From contig NC_091146.1 in the NCBI RefSeq assembly GCF_041381155.1, positions 36,087,328 through 36,151,327 of the forward strand: a DNA stretch of 64,000 nucleotides. The letters run 5' to 3'. The notes beneath the pieces were generated by a model that was not told where the DNA came from, made no database searches, and worked only from the letters and a program-made list of their open reading frames with translations. Below, piece by piece: positions 11,365 to 22,027 of the stretch. Every line of letters starts with the position of its first letter. Position 1 is the first letter of the stretch. Made by a program: the position numbers and the translations under genes. The DNA is from Argopecten irradians. Taxonomy: Eukaryota; Mollusca; Bivalvia; Pectinida; Pectinidae.

Positions 11365-11512
11365 GCACACGGAGTTCACAAGATTTAGACTACAGGTAGA
11401 CACGGAGTGCACGAGGTTTAGACTACAGGTAGACACGGAGTGCACAAGATTAGACTACAGGTAGACACGGAGTGCACAAGATTTAGACTACAGGTAGATA
11501 AGGAGTGCACCA
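11365..11512. repeat. 33-bp tandem repeat, about 4.5 copies
   Basis: Units of the form ACACGGAGTGCACAAGATTT followed by AGACTACAGGTAG; the last copies decay toward 11540. Confidence 0.85.
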
Positions 11513-11597
11513 CGTGTGAACACGGTGTCCACTACAGGTAGACATCGTGTCGAGGTACATTCAGACCTGGACAGACAAGGTGATGTCATGTGTTACA

Positions 11598-11815
11598 GCT
11601 CGGGTACAAAATGGTCCCTATATGTCGTAGTGGAGCACTGCCTCAGAAAATCACTCGGCTTAATTTTCTATACTTTTTTATTGGTTTCCAATTATTTCAT
11701 GCGTATTCATGCATTTATGTATTATTTTTGTCCAAAACAAACATAACGACCATTCTTATAATATCTACTGTACCGTTCAAAAGACGTCAAGTTCATAATT
11801 TGTAGACTTGTATAT
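11598..11815 (+). repeat. Dispersed repeat, copy 1 (inverted copy near 26.3 kb)
   Basis: Matches the reverse complement of ~26219-26443 over about 220 bp, with shared words GTAGTGGAGCACTGCCTC and GTACCGTTCAAAAGACGTCA. Small frames in both copies translate similarly only because the DNA is homologous. Family not identified. Confidence 0.75.
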
Positions 11816-12967
11816 TTTTCTTTGGAAAATACCTGAAGACAGTTCAGCCAAAAAAACAGACCAATCACAGGCCTGCAATGACTTCATTTGAAGATTACAT
11901 CGACAGCAGCGCCTAACTTTTATAGCAGTTGTTCAATTCTTTTGATGTACGTCACAGGACCAAAATACCTGTATTATTTGTGGTTGCCCACAAAACCTTC
12001 AGTTTTGCTATAAGCTATTCCAGGCGTGAATATAACGAGTGATAGTAACCCCTTGAGTTTAGAGGATGACATTGTCAGACAAACAAATTTCAATCCATGT
12101 CCGATCATTTCACGACATATATATACATAAAGGCCTTTGATGTGAATTTTCAGAATGTTTCGTCATTAGGATTTCAAGATTATATCACAAGAAATTTTCT
12201 GTCGCTGTAATTTTTTTTGTCATGGTATAAAAATACAAAGACGTCGAATAGTTGTCCAAATACGAGTTTATTAAATTACTTCTCTATGAGTCTGAAGGCG
12301 ATTTCCAGAGTGTCCGAAAATCGACCCGTCGAGACCGATCTCTAGATCATAACTTATTACAAAATATGAGACATGGAATTAAATCTACAATTGATACAAT
12401 GGATGACACCTGGCATGTATGTATCTGACTCTATTATGGCTGGTCGGTACTCGGACAGGTGAGATAATTAGATCAACTATTGTCCGAGTCGTACGTGTCA
12501 TGGTACTATTAAGACCAGTTTGGATAATTAACTTCTAAGGGTAGATCAGTTATAAAAACCACAATGAATAAATTGCAATTAGCCTATGTCATATTTGGAG
12601 TAATTAACTGAATTAGACTTGAATAAATACATATTCAAAAAGTAGTTTTAAATTATATTATGTCATAAGACGAAAATAAAATTACGAAAGTTTGTGGTAA
12701 TTGATTAAATAATTATTGAATTAAAATATTATCCAATGTCCACAAAATACATAATTATCCAATGTCCACAAAATACATAAATTTATTATGATAATTATCT
12801 CTAGAAACCAAATTGTAAATGGACAGACGGGTGATACGAAGATGGAAAATTCCACAGATTTCTTATATAATATCACAACTAAATTAAAATGAAATGAATA
12901 ATGTATTGTCAATGCTTAATTTCCGTCAGTTTACAAGTCTTTGTTATCATAACTAATTATATATTGT
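11816..12967. other. AT-rich non-coding stretch
   Basis: No supported gene. A 31-bp unit (AATTATCCAATGTCCACAAA...) is duplicated at ~12728-12782. TTTATT near 12781 gives an AATAAA on the minus strand, a possible poly(A) signal for the TRIM gene beyond its repeat-filled 3' UTR. Confidence 0.4.
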
Positions 12968-13909
12968 AGGCTACATATATGTGTCTCAGTGTAACACAGA
13001 ATGTCCCCCAGTTTAGTAGAGAAACCTCCGTTATCGTAACTTGTCCCCATGCTACATATATGTGTCTCAGTGTAACACAGAATGTCCCCCAGTTTAGTAG
13101 AGAAACCTCCGTTATCATAACTTGTCCCCATGCTACATATATGTGTCTCAGTATAACACAGAATGTCCCCCAGTTTAGTAGAGAGACCTCCGTTATCGTA
13201 ACTTGTCCCCATGCTACATATATGTGTCTCAGTGTAACACAGAATGTCCCCCAGTTTAGTAGAGAGACCTCCGTTATCGTAACTTGTCCCCATACTACAT
13301 ATATGTGTCTCAGTGTAACACAGAATGTCCCCCAGTTTAGTAGAGAGACCTCCGTTATCGTAACTTGTCCCCATGCTACATATATGTGTCTCAGTGTAAC
13401 ACAGAATGTCCCCCAGTTTAGTAGAGAGACCTCCGTTATCGTAACTTGTCCCCGTGCTACATATATGTGTCTCAGTGTAACACAGAATGTCCCCCAGTTT
13501 AGTAGAGAGACCTCCGTTATCGTAACTTGTCCCCGTGCTACATATATGTGTCTCAGTGTAACACAGATGTCCCCCAGTTTAGTAGAGAGACCTCCGTTAT
13601 CGTAACTTGTCCCCATGACTACATATATGTGTCTCTACCAGAGTCCCCAGTTTAGTAAGAACTCCGTTACAGATGTGTCCATGTCCCCCAGTTTAGTAGA
13701 GAGACCTCCGTTATCGTAACTTGTCCCCATGCTACATATATGTGTCTCAGTATAACACAGAATGTCCCCCAGTTTAGTAGAGAGACCTCCGTTATCGTAA
13801 CTTGTCCCCATGCTACATATATGTGTCTCAGTGTAACACAGAATGTCCCCCAGTTTAGTAGAGAGACCTCCGTTATCGTAACTTGTCCCCATGCTACATG
13901 TGTCACAGT
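12968..13909 (-). repeat. 81-bp tandem array derived from the TRIM gene 3' end, about 12 copies
   Basis: On the minus strand each unit reads CTCTCTACTAAACTGGGGGA, CATTCTGTGTTACACTGAGA, CACATATATGTAGCATGGGG and ACAAGTTACGATAACGGAGG. The neighbouring gene ends with CTCTACTGAACTGATGGAAA, followed by a 3' UTR containing CTGTGACACATGTAGCATGG. Array units are therefore diverged copies of the last codons, stop and first 3' UTR bases, with the stop TGA appearing as TAA. 81 is divisible by 3, which explains long repetitive frames on both strands. Confidence 0.93.
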
Positions 13910-13939
13910 GTAGTTATGTAAGACAGACTTTCCATCAGT

Positions 13940-15904
13940 TCAGTAGAGTTGAAAGATACGAATGTGATCCCGACCATCATGAGAAGCATTAATGTTAGAT
14001 ACCACAAACTTGTCGCCATGAAAAGCTATTGCCCATGGCGTCTGTATTCCGTGTGCTGATGTCAGCAGTTCCCTGACCCGTGTGCCGTCCCCAGACATCT
14101 GAACGACATTGTTTGAATCCATACCACACAAATAAATGTTTCCCTCACTATCTACATCTATTCCCCTGGAACCTTTCAAGACGCCAGCCTTCATCACATC
14201 CGTGTGACGTTTGTCGGCCGACAGTCTGGACACTGCCACTTGTCCCTGAGATGTGTTATAAACACTGACGAGTATGTCGCCCGTCACTGTATCCCGGACC
14301 AGGTTCCAGCAGGTAGTGTTATATTGGTGTAACAGGTCGATGGCTCCGTCCTGTGTTATACTGTATACTCCTCCGTCACTCACTACAAACCTCCCGTCTG
14401 TATATGCGACACCATACCAATCGTTCTCTGTGTTGATGACAGATAACAGAGATAGTCTTGAATCCTCCACTTTCACGATACGTACACCTACCCCATCACC
14501 AGTGACTGCCACTGTATTGTTGTCCACCAAACATACATCCCGTGGATAACCAGGAACGGTCAACTGATCCAGGTACTGCCCCTCATCTGTAAACAGCTTC
14601 AGTTTACTGTTATTGTAGTCACTCACTACCATGGTGCCATCAGGAAGGTACAAAACTCCACAAACACAACAGTAACTCTGATCTTCTGGAATCTTTATGT
14701 TGAACTTCTTTATCTCCTTCACCTGACAGTCTAACAGTGACACTGGACGAAAACCAGGATCAACAGGAAATCGTCGAGGCTTTTTCTCGATAACAATCTT
14801 CCCCAACATGGCAACACCTTCAGTTCTAGACTTAGGAAGCTGGTGCTGAATACTGACTGAAGTAGAGGAATCTCTCATGTCTTTGATCAGATCCTGACAT
14901 GACTCGATCTCGGCCTGTCCTCTCTGATACATCATTATGGCCTCCGTGGGGTTGTTTTCCTCCACAGCTTTGACGGAGGACTTCATGGTACTAAGCATAC
15001 ACTTCATCAGACGATCACATTGCCGTAACGACACCTCCATCTTCTCCTTCTCCTCTTTATACTTTGTAACCAATTCATCCGTGACGGCTTTCTGACATTC
15101 ATCTAGCTCTTCATCAATCCTCTTGCGTAGATCCGTGATACTCTTCAGAGCCATTTCTTGATTTTGTACCAAAGTTTGAATCCGTTCATCAAAGTCCGTC
15201 ACTAACGACTTCAGGACATCTGCCCCCTTCTTCAGTTTCTCTTTCATGTCTTCTAGTTGTTTCCCACTTTTTACCTTCTCTAAATATTCCTTTGCTTTAA
15301 TGGTAATTTCACATTGCTTGTGGAATTTGATCATACATTCAGAACATCCAAGACATTTGTGTTTCTCACAATACCAAAGCATTTTTTCTTCATGTTGATG
15401 ACATTTCGGGACCGATTCTTCCTCTTTTGACCGCCTGATATCATACTCACTGATATCTAAGATATCACAGTCATTGTGTATGAAATCATGGTGTTGTTCC
15501 TTACAGCTCTCACAAAAGAACGAGTTCATCATCTTGCACCAGAACTTAGCTGGATTCGTCATGGTACCTTTCCTCTGGCAGGGTTTGCAGTATGGTAATT
15601 CAGTCGAACGCTCTTTAAGCTGGATAAGGTCCTGGATCATGACATTAGTCGGGAACTGCTCCGCCCACTTCTCCTTAGCCTCTGTTTGATTGACAGGTGA
15701 GGTCGTCCTCCGACAGATCGGACATGGAAATGATGTGTCCGACACCCTTTTCTCGGAGATTTCCTTGGTGATATAGGTCCCCAGACATTCCTGACAGAAG
15801 CTGTGAAGGCAGGGTAAGGACTTGGGTTGTCGGAGTCTATCAAGGCAGATTGGACATTCAAGTAAGTGTGAATGTAGTTCTGGAGGTCGTCCTCCTTCGG
15901 CCAT
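13940..15904 (-). CDS. TRIM-type RING/B-box/coiled-coil/beta-propeller protein
   Basis: 654 residues, coding in a single exon. RING finger at ~17-64 (C17, C20, C32, H34, C37, C40, C61, C64), which makes an E3 ubiquitin ligase role likely. Two B-box zinc fingers at ~106-145 and ~168-200. Coiled coil at ~205-330. From ~400 to the end there are NHL-like propeller repeats (e.g. LPDGTMVVSDYNNSKLKLF, IDVDSEGNIYLCG). The domain order matches the TRIM2/3/56/71-like proteins that are numerous in bivalves and often linked to immune or stress signalling; the substrate is unknown. Cytosolic, with no signal peptide or membrane segment. A splice acceptor lies 29 bases before the ATG. The stop codon is immediately followed by a 3' UTR amplified into an 81-bp array. 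Confidence 0.93.
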   Translation of the reverse strand: MAEGGRPPELHSHLLECPICLDRLRQPKSLPCLHSFCQECLGTYITKEISEKRVSDTSFPCPICRRTTSPVNQTEAKEKWAEQFPTNVMIQDLIQLKERSTELPYCKPCQRKGTMTNPAKFWCKMMNSFFCESCKEQHHDFIHNDCDILDISEYDIRRSKEEESVPKCHQHEEKMLWYCEKHKCLGCSECMIKFHKQCEITIKAKEYLEKVKSGKQLEDMKEKLKKGADVLKSLVTDFDERIQTLVQNQEMALKSITDLRKRIDEELDECQKAVTDELVTKYKEEKEKMEVSLRQCDRLMKCMLSTMKSSVKAVEENNPTEAIMMYQRGQAEIESCQDLIKDMRDSSTSVSIQHQLPKSRTEGVAMLGKIVIEKKPRRFPVDPGFRPVSLLDCQVKEIKKFNIKIPEDQSYCCVCGVLYLPDGTMVVSDYNNSKLKLFTDEGQYLDQLTVPGYPRDVCLVDNNTVAVTGDGVGVRIVKVEDSRLSLLSVINTENDWYGVAYTDGRFVVSDGGVYSITQDGAIDLLHQYNTTCWNLVRDTVTGDILVSVYNTSQGQVAVSRLSADKRHTDVMKAGVLKGSRGIDVDSEGNIYLCGMDSNNVVQMSGDGTRVRELLTSAHGIQTPWAIAFHGDKFVVSNINASHDGRDHIRIFQLY

Positions 15905-15933
15905 TGTGAGGGTCAGTAGTGGTCAAGTTATAC

Positions 15934-15935
15934 CT
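15934..15935 (-). other. Probable 3' splice site of a 5' UTR intron (TRIM gene)
   Basis: The minus strand reads TTATTTTCAG just before the 29-base leader and ATG at 15904, a good acceptor. This implies an upstream non-coding first exon, not located here. Confidence 0.6.
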
Positions 15936-16035
15936 GAAAATAAATCATCGTTATAAGACAATGACGTGCTGTGTTTTAATTGACAGCGTAATATAAATCT
16001 CAATAATTTTACAACGTGGCTATATTACTGCTTTT

Positions 16036-16202
16036 CCGTATTTGCATATTACAGAGTTACCTTCCTTCGGGGTGTGTATCAATTATGACGTCATTTTTTC
16101 AATCATGTCGTTTTTCAGGTTAGACTCACGCACACATAACGCCATAATCATTACCTACCCGCATGGGCATATACAGTGTAGTTCTGTAATATGCAAATAC
16201 AG
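16036..16202. mobile_element. Short MITE with octamer-containing ends, copy 1
   Basis: Ends CCGTATTTGCATATTACAGA and, inverted, CTGTATTTGCATATTACAGA form ~20-bp terminal repeats. Each contains the word ATGCAAAT. A second copy lies at 58000-58182. Confidence 0.75.
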
Positions 16203-16389
16203 CATAACATGGTACTTAAAAAAATCCTCTTGACGTGTTTATATTTCACACATAATGCAATTTGTAATTGCGATATTCCTTACTTTTGCTGTTACTACAA
16301 ACATAATAAGTATATCATACCCAACATAACATTGACCCAATAGCAACAGAATTTTAATATGTCTTTGCCAGGTAGTATGGTAAGAGGTG

Positions 16390-16513
16390 TAACGAACTGG
16401 GTCAATCATCGTTGACCAGGTAAGTAATTATACGTCGGTATATCATCTGGCTAGTGTTCGGAGGTCCCGAGTTCGAACCCCGGTCTGACCGCTACATTTT
16501 CTCCTCCTGTTAC
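16390..16513 (+). mobile_element. tRNA-derived SINE, family 1, copy a
   Basis: Contains GTTGACCAGG...GGCTAGTGTTCGGAGGTC and box B GAGTTCGAACCCC, then a CTCCTCCTGTTAC tail shared with copies at ~17001 and ~51731. The tRNA-like part cannot fold into a full cloverleaf, so it is not a tRNA gene. Confidence 0.78.
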
Positions 16514-16548
16514 AAAATTGGCGAATTTATTTAGCAGGGGATATGTTA

Positions 16549-16803
16549 TTCTCGGTACTCCAGGGGTTCCGATCACTTACGATCTCTACACCCTGGACTA
16601 TCTCATAGTAAACTTAAGGCAGCTCAGGGGAACAAATCTTAACCAATCACAGGCCTGCAGAAATTTGTTTTGAAGACTAAAGGGAGAGCGATGCCCAACA
16701 TCAAAGCCACCCAGTCACAGTTCTGTTGCCTCCAGTTTTACGATGAGATACTCCTGGGGTGTAGAGATCGTATGTGATTGAAACCCCTGGAGTATTGAGG
16801 ATG
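16549..16803. mobile_element. Palindromic MITE, CTCCAGGGG family, copy A
   Basis: Ends GGTACTCCAGGGGTTCCGAT and, inverted, AATACTCCAGGGGTTTCAAT continue into matching inverted blocks (GATCTCTACACCC...CATAGTAAA). No coding capacity. Two more copies (B, C) occur within 6 kb. The right end runs directly into a 48-bp array made from that same end. Confidence 0.82.
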
Positions 16804-16955
16804 GCGCTGGATATAATGTCAGTGAAAGTAACCCCTGGAGCATCGAGGATGGCGGTGGATATAACGTCAGTGACAGTAACCCCTGGAGTATTGAGGATGG
16901 CGGTGGATATAACGTCAGTGACAGTAACCCCTGAAGCATCGAGGATGGGGATATG
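16784..16955. repeat. 48-bp tandem array grown from a MITE terminus, ~3.5 copies
   Basis: Units read CCCTGGAGTATTGAGGATGG then CGGTGGATATAACGTCAGTGACAGTAAC. The first third of each unit is the outermost end of MITE copy A. The minus-strand frame of 16-residue repeats here is a by-product. Confidence 0.85.
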
Positions 16956-17000
16956 TGAACGTTTGAGCTGTTGTGTCTTCTGAACAAAAGCTTTGAAAAT

Positions 17001-17113
17001 GTGGCGGAATTGGACTTGGTCGATCATTCGTTCAGTTAGTAGAGCTTGCTAGTGTTAGGAGATCTCGGGTTCGAACCCCAATCTGGTCGCTATATATTCT
17101 CCTCTCCTGTTAC
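17001..17113 (+). mobile_element. tRNA-derived SINE, family 1, copy b
   Basis: Box B CGGGTTCGAACCCC at ~17067-17080, the GCTAGTGTTAGGAGATC block and the CTCCTCTCCTGTTAC tail match copies a and c. It abuts the left flank of the second 66-bp-array element. Confidence 0.78.
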
Positions 17114-18485
17114 AGAGGCCCCATATCCAACAAGGTTTAGGCAAGAACGCAGATGACGATATAAATCCTTGGTTTCGTGATGATGCAGTTTCATGTTTTT
17201 ATTACAAAACCAACAATTCTACATACGTATATATCTATGCACCAAATTTCACCACACTACATGTATAGAGGGAAGAGTATTATATTTAGATAATATTATA
17301 TACCTGTGAACAATGTAAGGAAATCAAATAACTGGAACTAGAGTACTGTCACACCGATGTTAATGTCAAACAAATACCCTACTTTCGGTTTGTACTAGCC
17401 CTATCAGAGTACTGTCACACCGATATTATAATGTCAAATCGATATCTACTTTCGGTTTGTACTAGCCTATCAGAGTACTGTCACACCGATATTATAATGT
17501 CAAACCGATATCTACTTTCGGTTTGTACTAGCCCATCAGAGTACTGTCACACCGATATTATAATGTCAAACCGATATCTACTTTCGGTTTGTACTAGCCT
17601 ATCAGAGTACTGTCACACCGATATTATAATGTCAAACCGATATCTACTTTCGGTTTGTACTAGCCCTATCAGAGTACTGTCACACCGATATTATAATGTC
17701 AAACCGATATCTACTTTCGGTTTGTACTAGCCCTATCAGAGTACTGTCACACCGATATTATAATGTCAAACTGATATCTACTTTCGGTTTGCACTACTCT
17801 ATCAGAGTACTGTCACGCCGATATTATAATGTCAAACCGATATCTACTTTCGGTTTGTACTAGTCTATCAGAGTACTGTCACACCGATATTATAATGTCA
17901 AACCGATATCTACTTTCGGTTTGTACTAGTCTATCAGAGTACTGTCACACCGATATTATAATGTCAAACCGATATCTACTTTCGGTTTGTACTAGCCCAT
18001 CAGAGTACTGTCACACCGATATTATAATGTCAAACCGATATCTACTTTCGGTTTGTACTAGCCCATCAGAGTACTGTCACACCGATATTATAATGTCAAA
18101 CCGATATCTACTTTCGGTTTGTACTAGCCCATCAGAGTACTGTCACACCGATATTATAATGTCAAACCGATATCTACTTTCGGTTTGTACTAGTCTATCA
18201 GAGTACTGTCACACCGATATTATAATGTCAAACAAAAGATTGACCTGCTGTTCAGTTCTTATGTTAGTTTTATATACATTATCACTACATATTATATACA
18301 TATAATCACACAACTTTAAACTCGTGTACTCACCACACAGACCACAGGTTTTCTTTGATTAACCTTCGAAGGGGAGGTCTGTCCTAAACTTTGTCCTGCT
18401 CGCACTTATATGTACATGGAAAATGTGTACCCCAGTAGATAATACCCTAGCTAGATAGCTAGATAATACATGTAGCAGTCTGCTC
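17110..18485. mobile_element. Dispersed element carrying a 66-bp tandem array, copy 2
   Basis: Shares both flanks with 6381-8720. After the array the homology runs through ACCACACAGACCACAGG and CTAAACTTTGTCC to AGTCTGCTCG (~18485). There it is interrupted by a TIR-flanked 63-bp-array element and appears to resume at TACCGGTGTA (~19451). Confidence 0.65.
17341..18233. repeat. 66-bp tandem array, second locus, about 13 copies
   Basis: Same consensus unit as 6604-8401, ending in the same ATGTCAAACAAAAGATTGAC junction. About half the copy number of the first locus. Confidence 0.93.
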
Positions 18486-19450
18486 GATTTGAAAGCACGG
18501 GTATCTGAGAATTAGTTACAGTTTATAGAGATTGAACTGTGTTTTGATTGCGTTAAAGGTGGTATGAACGCAATGGATACAGACATATTCAATGTAGCAC
18601 GTTAGACGATTTTGGACGTTTTAGGGGTCTAGATCAAAATAATTATGGACCCACCAGAGTTCCCATAGACCATTTGTAGACGTTTTAGGGGTCTAGATCA
18701 AAATGATTATGGACCCACCAGAGTGCCCATAGACCATTTTTAGACGTTTTAGGGGTCTAGATCAAAATAATTATGGACCCACCAGAGTGCCCATAGACCA
18801 TTTGTAGACGTTTTAGGGGTCTAGATCAAAATAATTATGGACCCACCAGAGTTCCCATAGACCATTTGTAGACGTTTTAGGGGTCTAGATAAAAATATTT
18901 ATGGACCCACCAGAGTGCCCATATACATTTTTAGACGTTTTAGGGGTCTAGATAAAAATAATTATGGACCTACCAGAGTTCCCAAAGACCTTTTTAGACG
19001 TTTTAGGGGTCTAGATCAAAATGATTATGGACCCACCAGAGTGCCCAAAGACCTTTTTAGACGTTTTAGGGGTCTAGATCAAAATAATTATGGACCCACC
19101 AGAGTGCCCATAGACCTTTTTAGACGTTTTAGGGGTCTAGATCAAAATCTTTATGGACCCACCAGAGTGCCCAAAGACCTTTTTAGACGTTTTAGGGGTC
19201 TAGATCAAAATGATTATGGACCCACCAGAGTGCCCATATACATTTCTAGACGTTTTAGGGGTCTAGATCAAAGTAATTTTGGGCTCACCAGAGTGTCCAT
19301 AAACCTTTTTTTTTTTTTTAGATATTTTTGGGGACTAAATCAAAAATCGGTACAAATCATACTCTACATTGTACTATACATGTATAGTGTATAGTACATG
19401 TAATTATATAAACTGTAACTAATTCTCAGATCCCTGTGTCTGAAAGTATC
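18486..19450. mobile_element. TIR-flanked element with an internal 63-bp array
   Basis: Left ATCTGAGAATTAGTTACAGT (18502 onward) recurs inverted at 19404-19432, with weaker matching out to GATTTGAAAG and GATACTTTCAG. Between them is a 63-bp array. Comparison with the uninterrupted copy 1 element indicates insertion between GCTCG and TACCGGTGTA. No transposase frame. Confidence 0.72.
18612..19340. repeat. 63-bp tandem array, about 11-12 copies
   Basis: Units read TAGACGTTTTAGGGGTCTAG, ATCAAAATAATTATGGACCC and ACCAGAGTGCCCATAGACC. A single stray unit remains at ~20003-20065. The 63-base period keeps a 21-residue repeating frame open by chance. Confidence 0.92.
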
Positions 19451-19477
19451 TACCGGTGTACCCCTGTATATCACTAT

Positions 19478-19999
19478 CATCCTTGATACTCCAGGGGTTC
19501 CAATCACTTATGATCTCTACACCCCTACACTACCTCATAGTAAAGCTGGAGGCAACAGAACAGAACAGGTTATTTAGTCGTTTGATGTACATCAAAAGAG
19601 CCGTATAACGGTACACTGTGGTTGGCTCTGTGGCTTTGATGTTTGGCGTCGCTCTCTCTGTAGTCTTCAAATGAAATATTTATGATGTTTATCAATATCT
19701 AGCTTGATGTTTTAGGAAATCATCATCATTAAATAAATATAGCAATTCAGATTATTTATGTATATATCAATATTAATTTGTATCTACTGTTAATATGTAA
19801 GGAGAGGCGTGTATAGGCATGTTGCCTGTTGCCCAATTCCGATTGTATGTAACATCTGACAATAAAATATTCTGAAATGAAAATGAAATCTTTGCAGACC
19901 TGTGATTAGATCAGATGTTTCCCGCTGAGTTGCCTCCCCTGAGAAAGTTTAGGGGTGTAGAGATAGTAAGTCATCGGAACCCCTGGAATATTGAGGATG
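19478..19999. mobile_element. Palindromic MITE, CTCCAGGGG family, copy B
   Basis: Ends CATCCTTGATACTCCAGGGG and, inverted, CATCCTCAATATTCCAGGGG. The interior holds the GTAACGGTACACTGTGGTTG / GGCGTCGCTCTCTCTGTAGT block shared with copy C, plus a ~200-bp AT-rich insertion absent from copy C. Confidence 0.82.
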
Positions 20000-20486
20000 T
20001 ACCAATATGGACTCACCAGGGTGTCCATAGACGTGTTTTAGACGTTTTAGTGGTCTAGATAAAACAAGAGGCCCATGGGCCTTAACGGTCAACTGATATT
20101 GATACAAATTAGTTATGTCATTTACTAGCCAACTGATGGCTTTTGTCAACGAAATAGGAACATACATTATGTATTTTCGGATAAAATGTAATAAGTCTAT
20201 ATTAATACCCACCGTCTCTTAATAATTTTTGCACTGAATGGCTCTTATTATTAAAATTATGCGATATGTTTTAATCTTATGCATTGTATTTTATTTTGTG
20301 TAATAGAGTTTGAGACGTTCATGAAAGATATGTATTATGTTGCGATGAAGGGTAAGGTCGCACGAGTTATCTCCCCTGACTCATAGCGGTATTGTTTGCA
20401 AGTGTTTCCTTGTGGTGTTCATAATTTAAAATAGGAATTATCCATTCCCTATCTAACATGAAAGTGTCAGTCGAGGCGAATACACA

Positions 20487-21710
20487 TTACAGTCCCCTGC
20501 GGTTGGTAAATATTATACAGGAGACAAACATGCCACAGTCCCCTATGATTGGTATGGGTTAATGCTACAGTCCCCTATGATTGGTATGCATTATACAGGA
20601 AACAAACTTGCCTCAGTCCCCTGTGATTGGTATGGGATATACAGGAGACAAATATGCCACAGTCCCCCGTGATTGGTTTGTATTATACAAAAGACAAATA
20701 TGCCACAGTCCCCTGTGATTGGTATGGGATATACAGGAGGCAAACATGCCACAGTCCCCTATGATTGGTATGCACTACACAGGAGACAAACATGTCACAG
20801 TCCCAAGACAAATAAACCACAGACCCCTGTGATTGGTATGGATTATACAGAAGATAAGCATGTCACAGTCCCCTGTGATTGGTATGGATTATACAGAAGA
20901 TAAGCATGTCACAGTCCCCTGTGATTGGTATGGATTATACAGAAGATAAGCATGTCACAGTCCCCTGTGATTGGTATGGATTATACAGAAGATAAGCATG
21001 TCACATACAGGAGACAAGCATTCCACAGTCCCCTGTGATTGGTATGGGTTATACAGGAGACAAACATACCACAGTCCCCTGTGATTGGTATGGATTATAC
21101 AGAAGATAAGCATGTCACAGTCCCCTGTGATTGGTATGGATTATACAGAAGATAAGCATGTCACAGTCCCCTGTGATTGGTATGGATTATACAGAAGATA
21201 AGCATGTCACAGTTCCCTGTGATTGGTATGGATTATACAGAAGATAAGCATGTCACAGTCCCCTGTGATTGGTATGGATTATACAGAAGATAAGCATGTC
21301 ACAGTCCCCTGTGATTGGTATGGATTATACAGAAGATAAGCATGTCACAGTCCCCTGTGATTGGTATGGATTATACAGAAGATAAGCATGTCACAGTCCC
21401 CTGTGATTGGTATGGATTATACAGAAGATAAGCATGTCACAGTCCCCTGTGATTGGTATGGATTATACAGAAGATAAGCATGTCACAGTCCCCTGTGATT
21501 GGTATGGATTATACAGAAGATAAGCATGTCACAGTCCCCTGTGATTGGTATGGATTATACAGAAGATAAGCATGTCACAGTTCCCTGTGATTGGTATGGA
21601 TTATACAGAAGATAAGCATGTCACAGTCCCCCGTGATTGGTATGGATTATACAGAAGATAAGCATGTCACAGTCCCCTGTGATTGGTATGGGTTCAACAG
21701 GAGATAAGTA
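20487..21710. repeat. 46-bp tandem array, left part (~26 copies)
   Basis: Consensus CACAGTCCCCTGTGATTGGT, ATGGATTATACAGAAGATAA, GCATGT. The first ~10 units are diverged (CAGGAGACAAACATGCC); the central ones are nearly identical, suggesting recent homogenisation. Every unit carries ATTGG, an inverted CCAAT word. The array resumes at 22028 after a MITE insertion. Confidence 0.93.
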
Positions 21711-22027
21711 ATCCCCAATACTCCAGGGGTTCCGATCACTTACGATCTCTACATCCCTGGACTATCTCATAGTAAAACTGGAGGCAACAAAACCGAACAG
21801 GTAATTCAGATTTTTTATTCACACCAAAAGAGCAGTGTAACGGTACACTGTGGTTGACTGCGTGGCTTTGAAGTTTGGCGTCGCTCTCTCTGTAGTCATC
21901 AAAGATAATGTTTGCAGGCCTGTTATTGGTTAAGATTTGTTCCCCAGAGCAGCCTTCAGTTTTACGATGAGATATTCCAAGGGTGTAGAAAACGTTAGTG
22001 ATCGAAACCACTGGAGTATCGAGGATG
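21711..22027. mobile_element. Palindromic MITE, CTCCAGGGG family, copy C, inside a tandem array
   Basis: Inverted ends AATACTCCAGGGGTTCCGAT and (reverse) GATACTCCAGTGGTTTCGAT. Array units lie on both sides, so the MITE inserted into the 46-bp array or the array grew around it. Confidence 0.82.

Noticed and set aside
12931-13906. Overlapping repetitive frames on both strands
   Set aside because: 81 is divisible by 3, so stop-free frames persist by chance; the DNA is an amplified 3' UTR.
16470-17080. Possible tRNA genes (GGTTCGAACCCC box B)
   Set aside because: No complete cloverleaf or anticodon arm; the tails and multiple copies show tRNA-derived SINEs.
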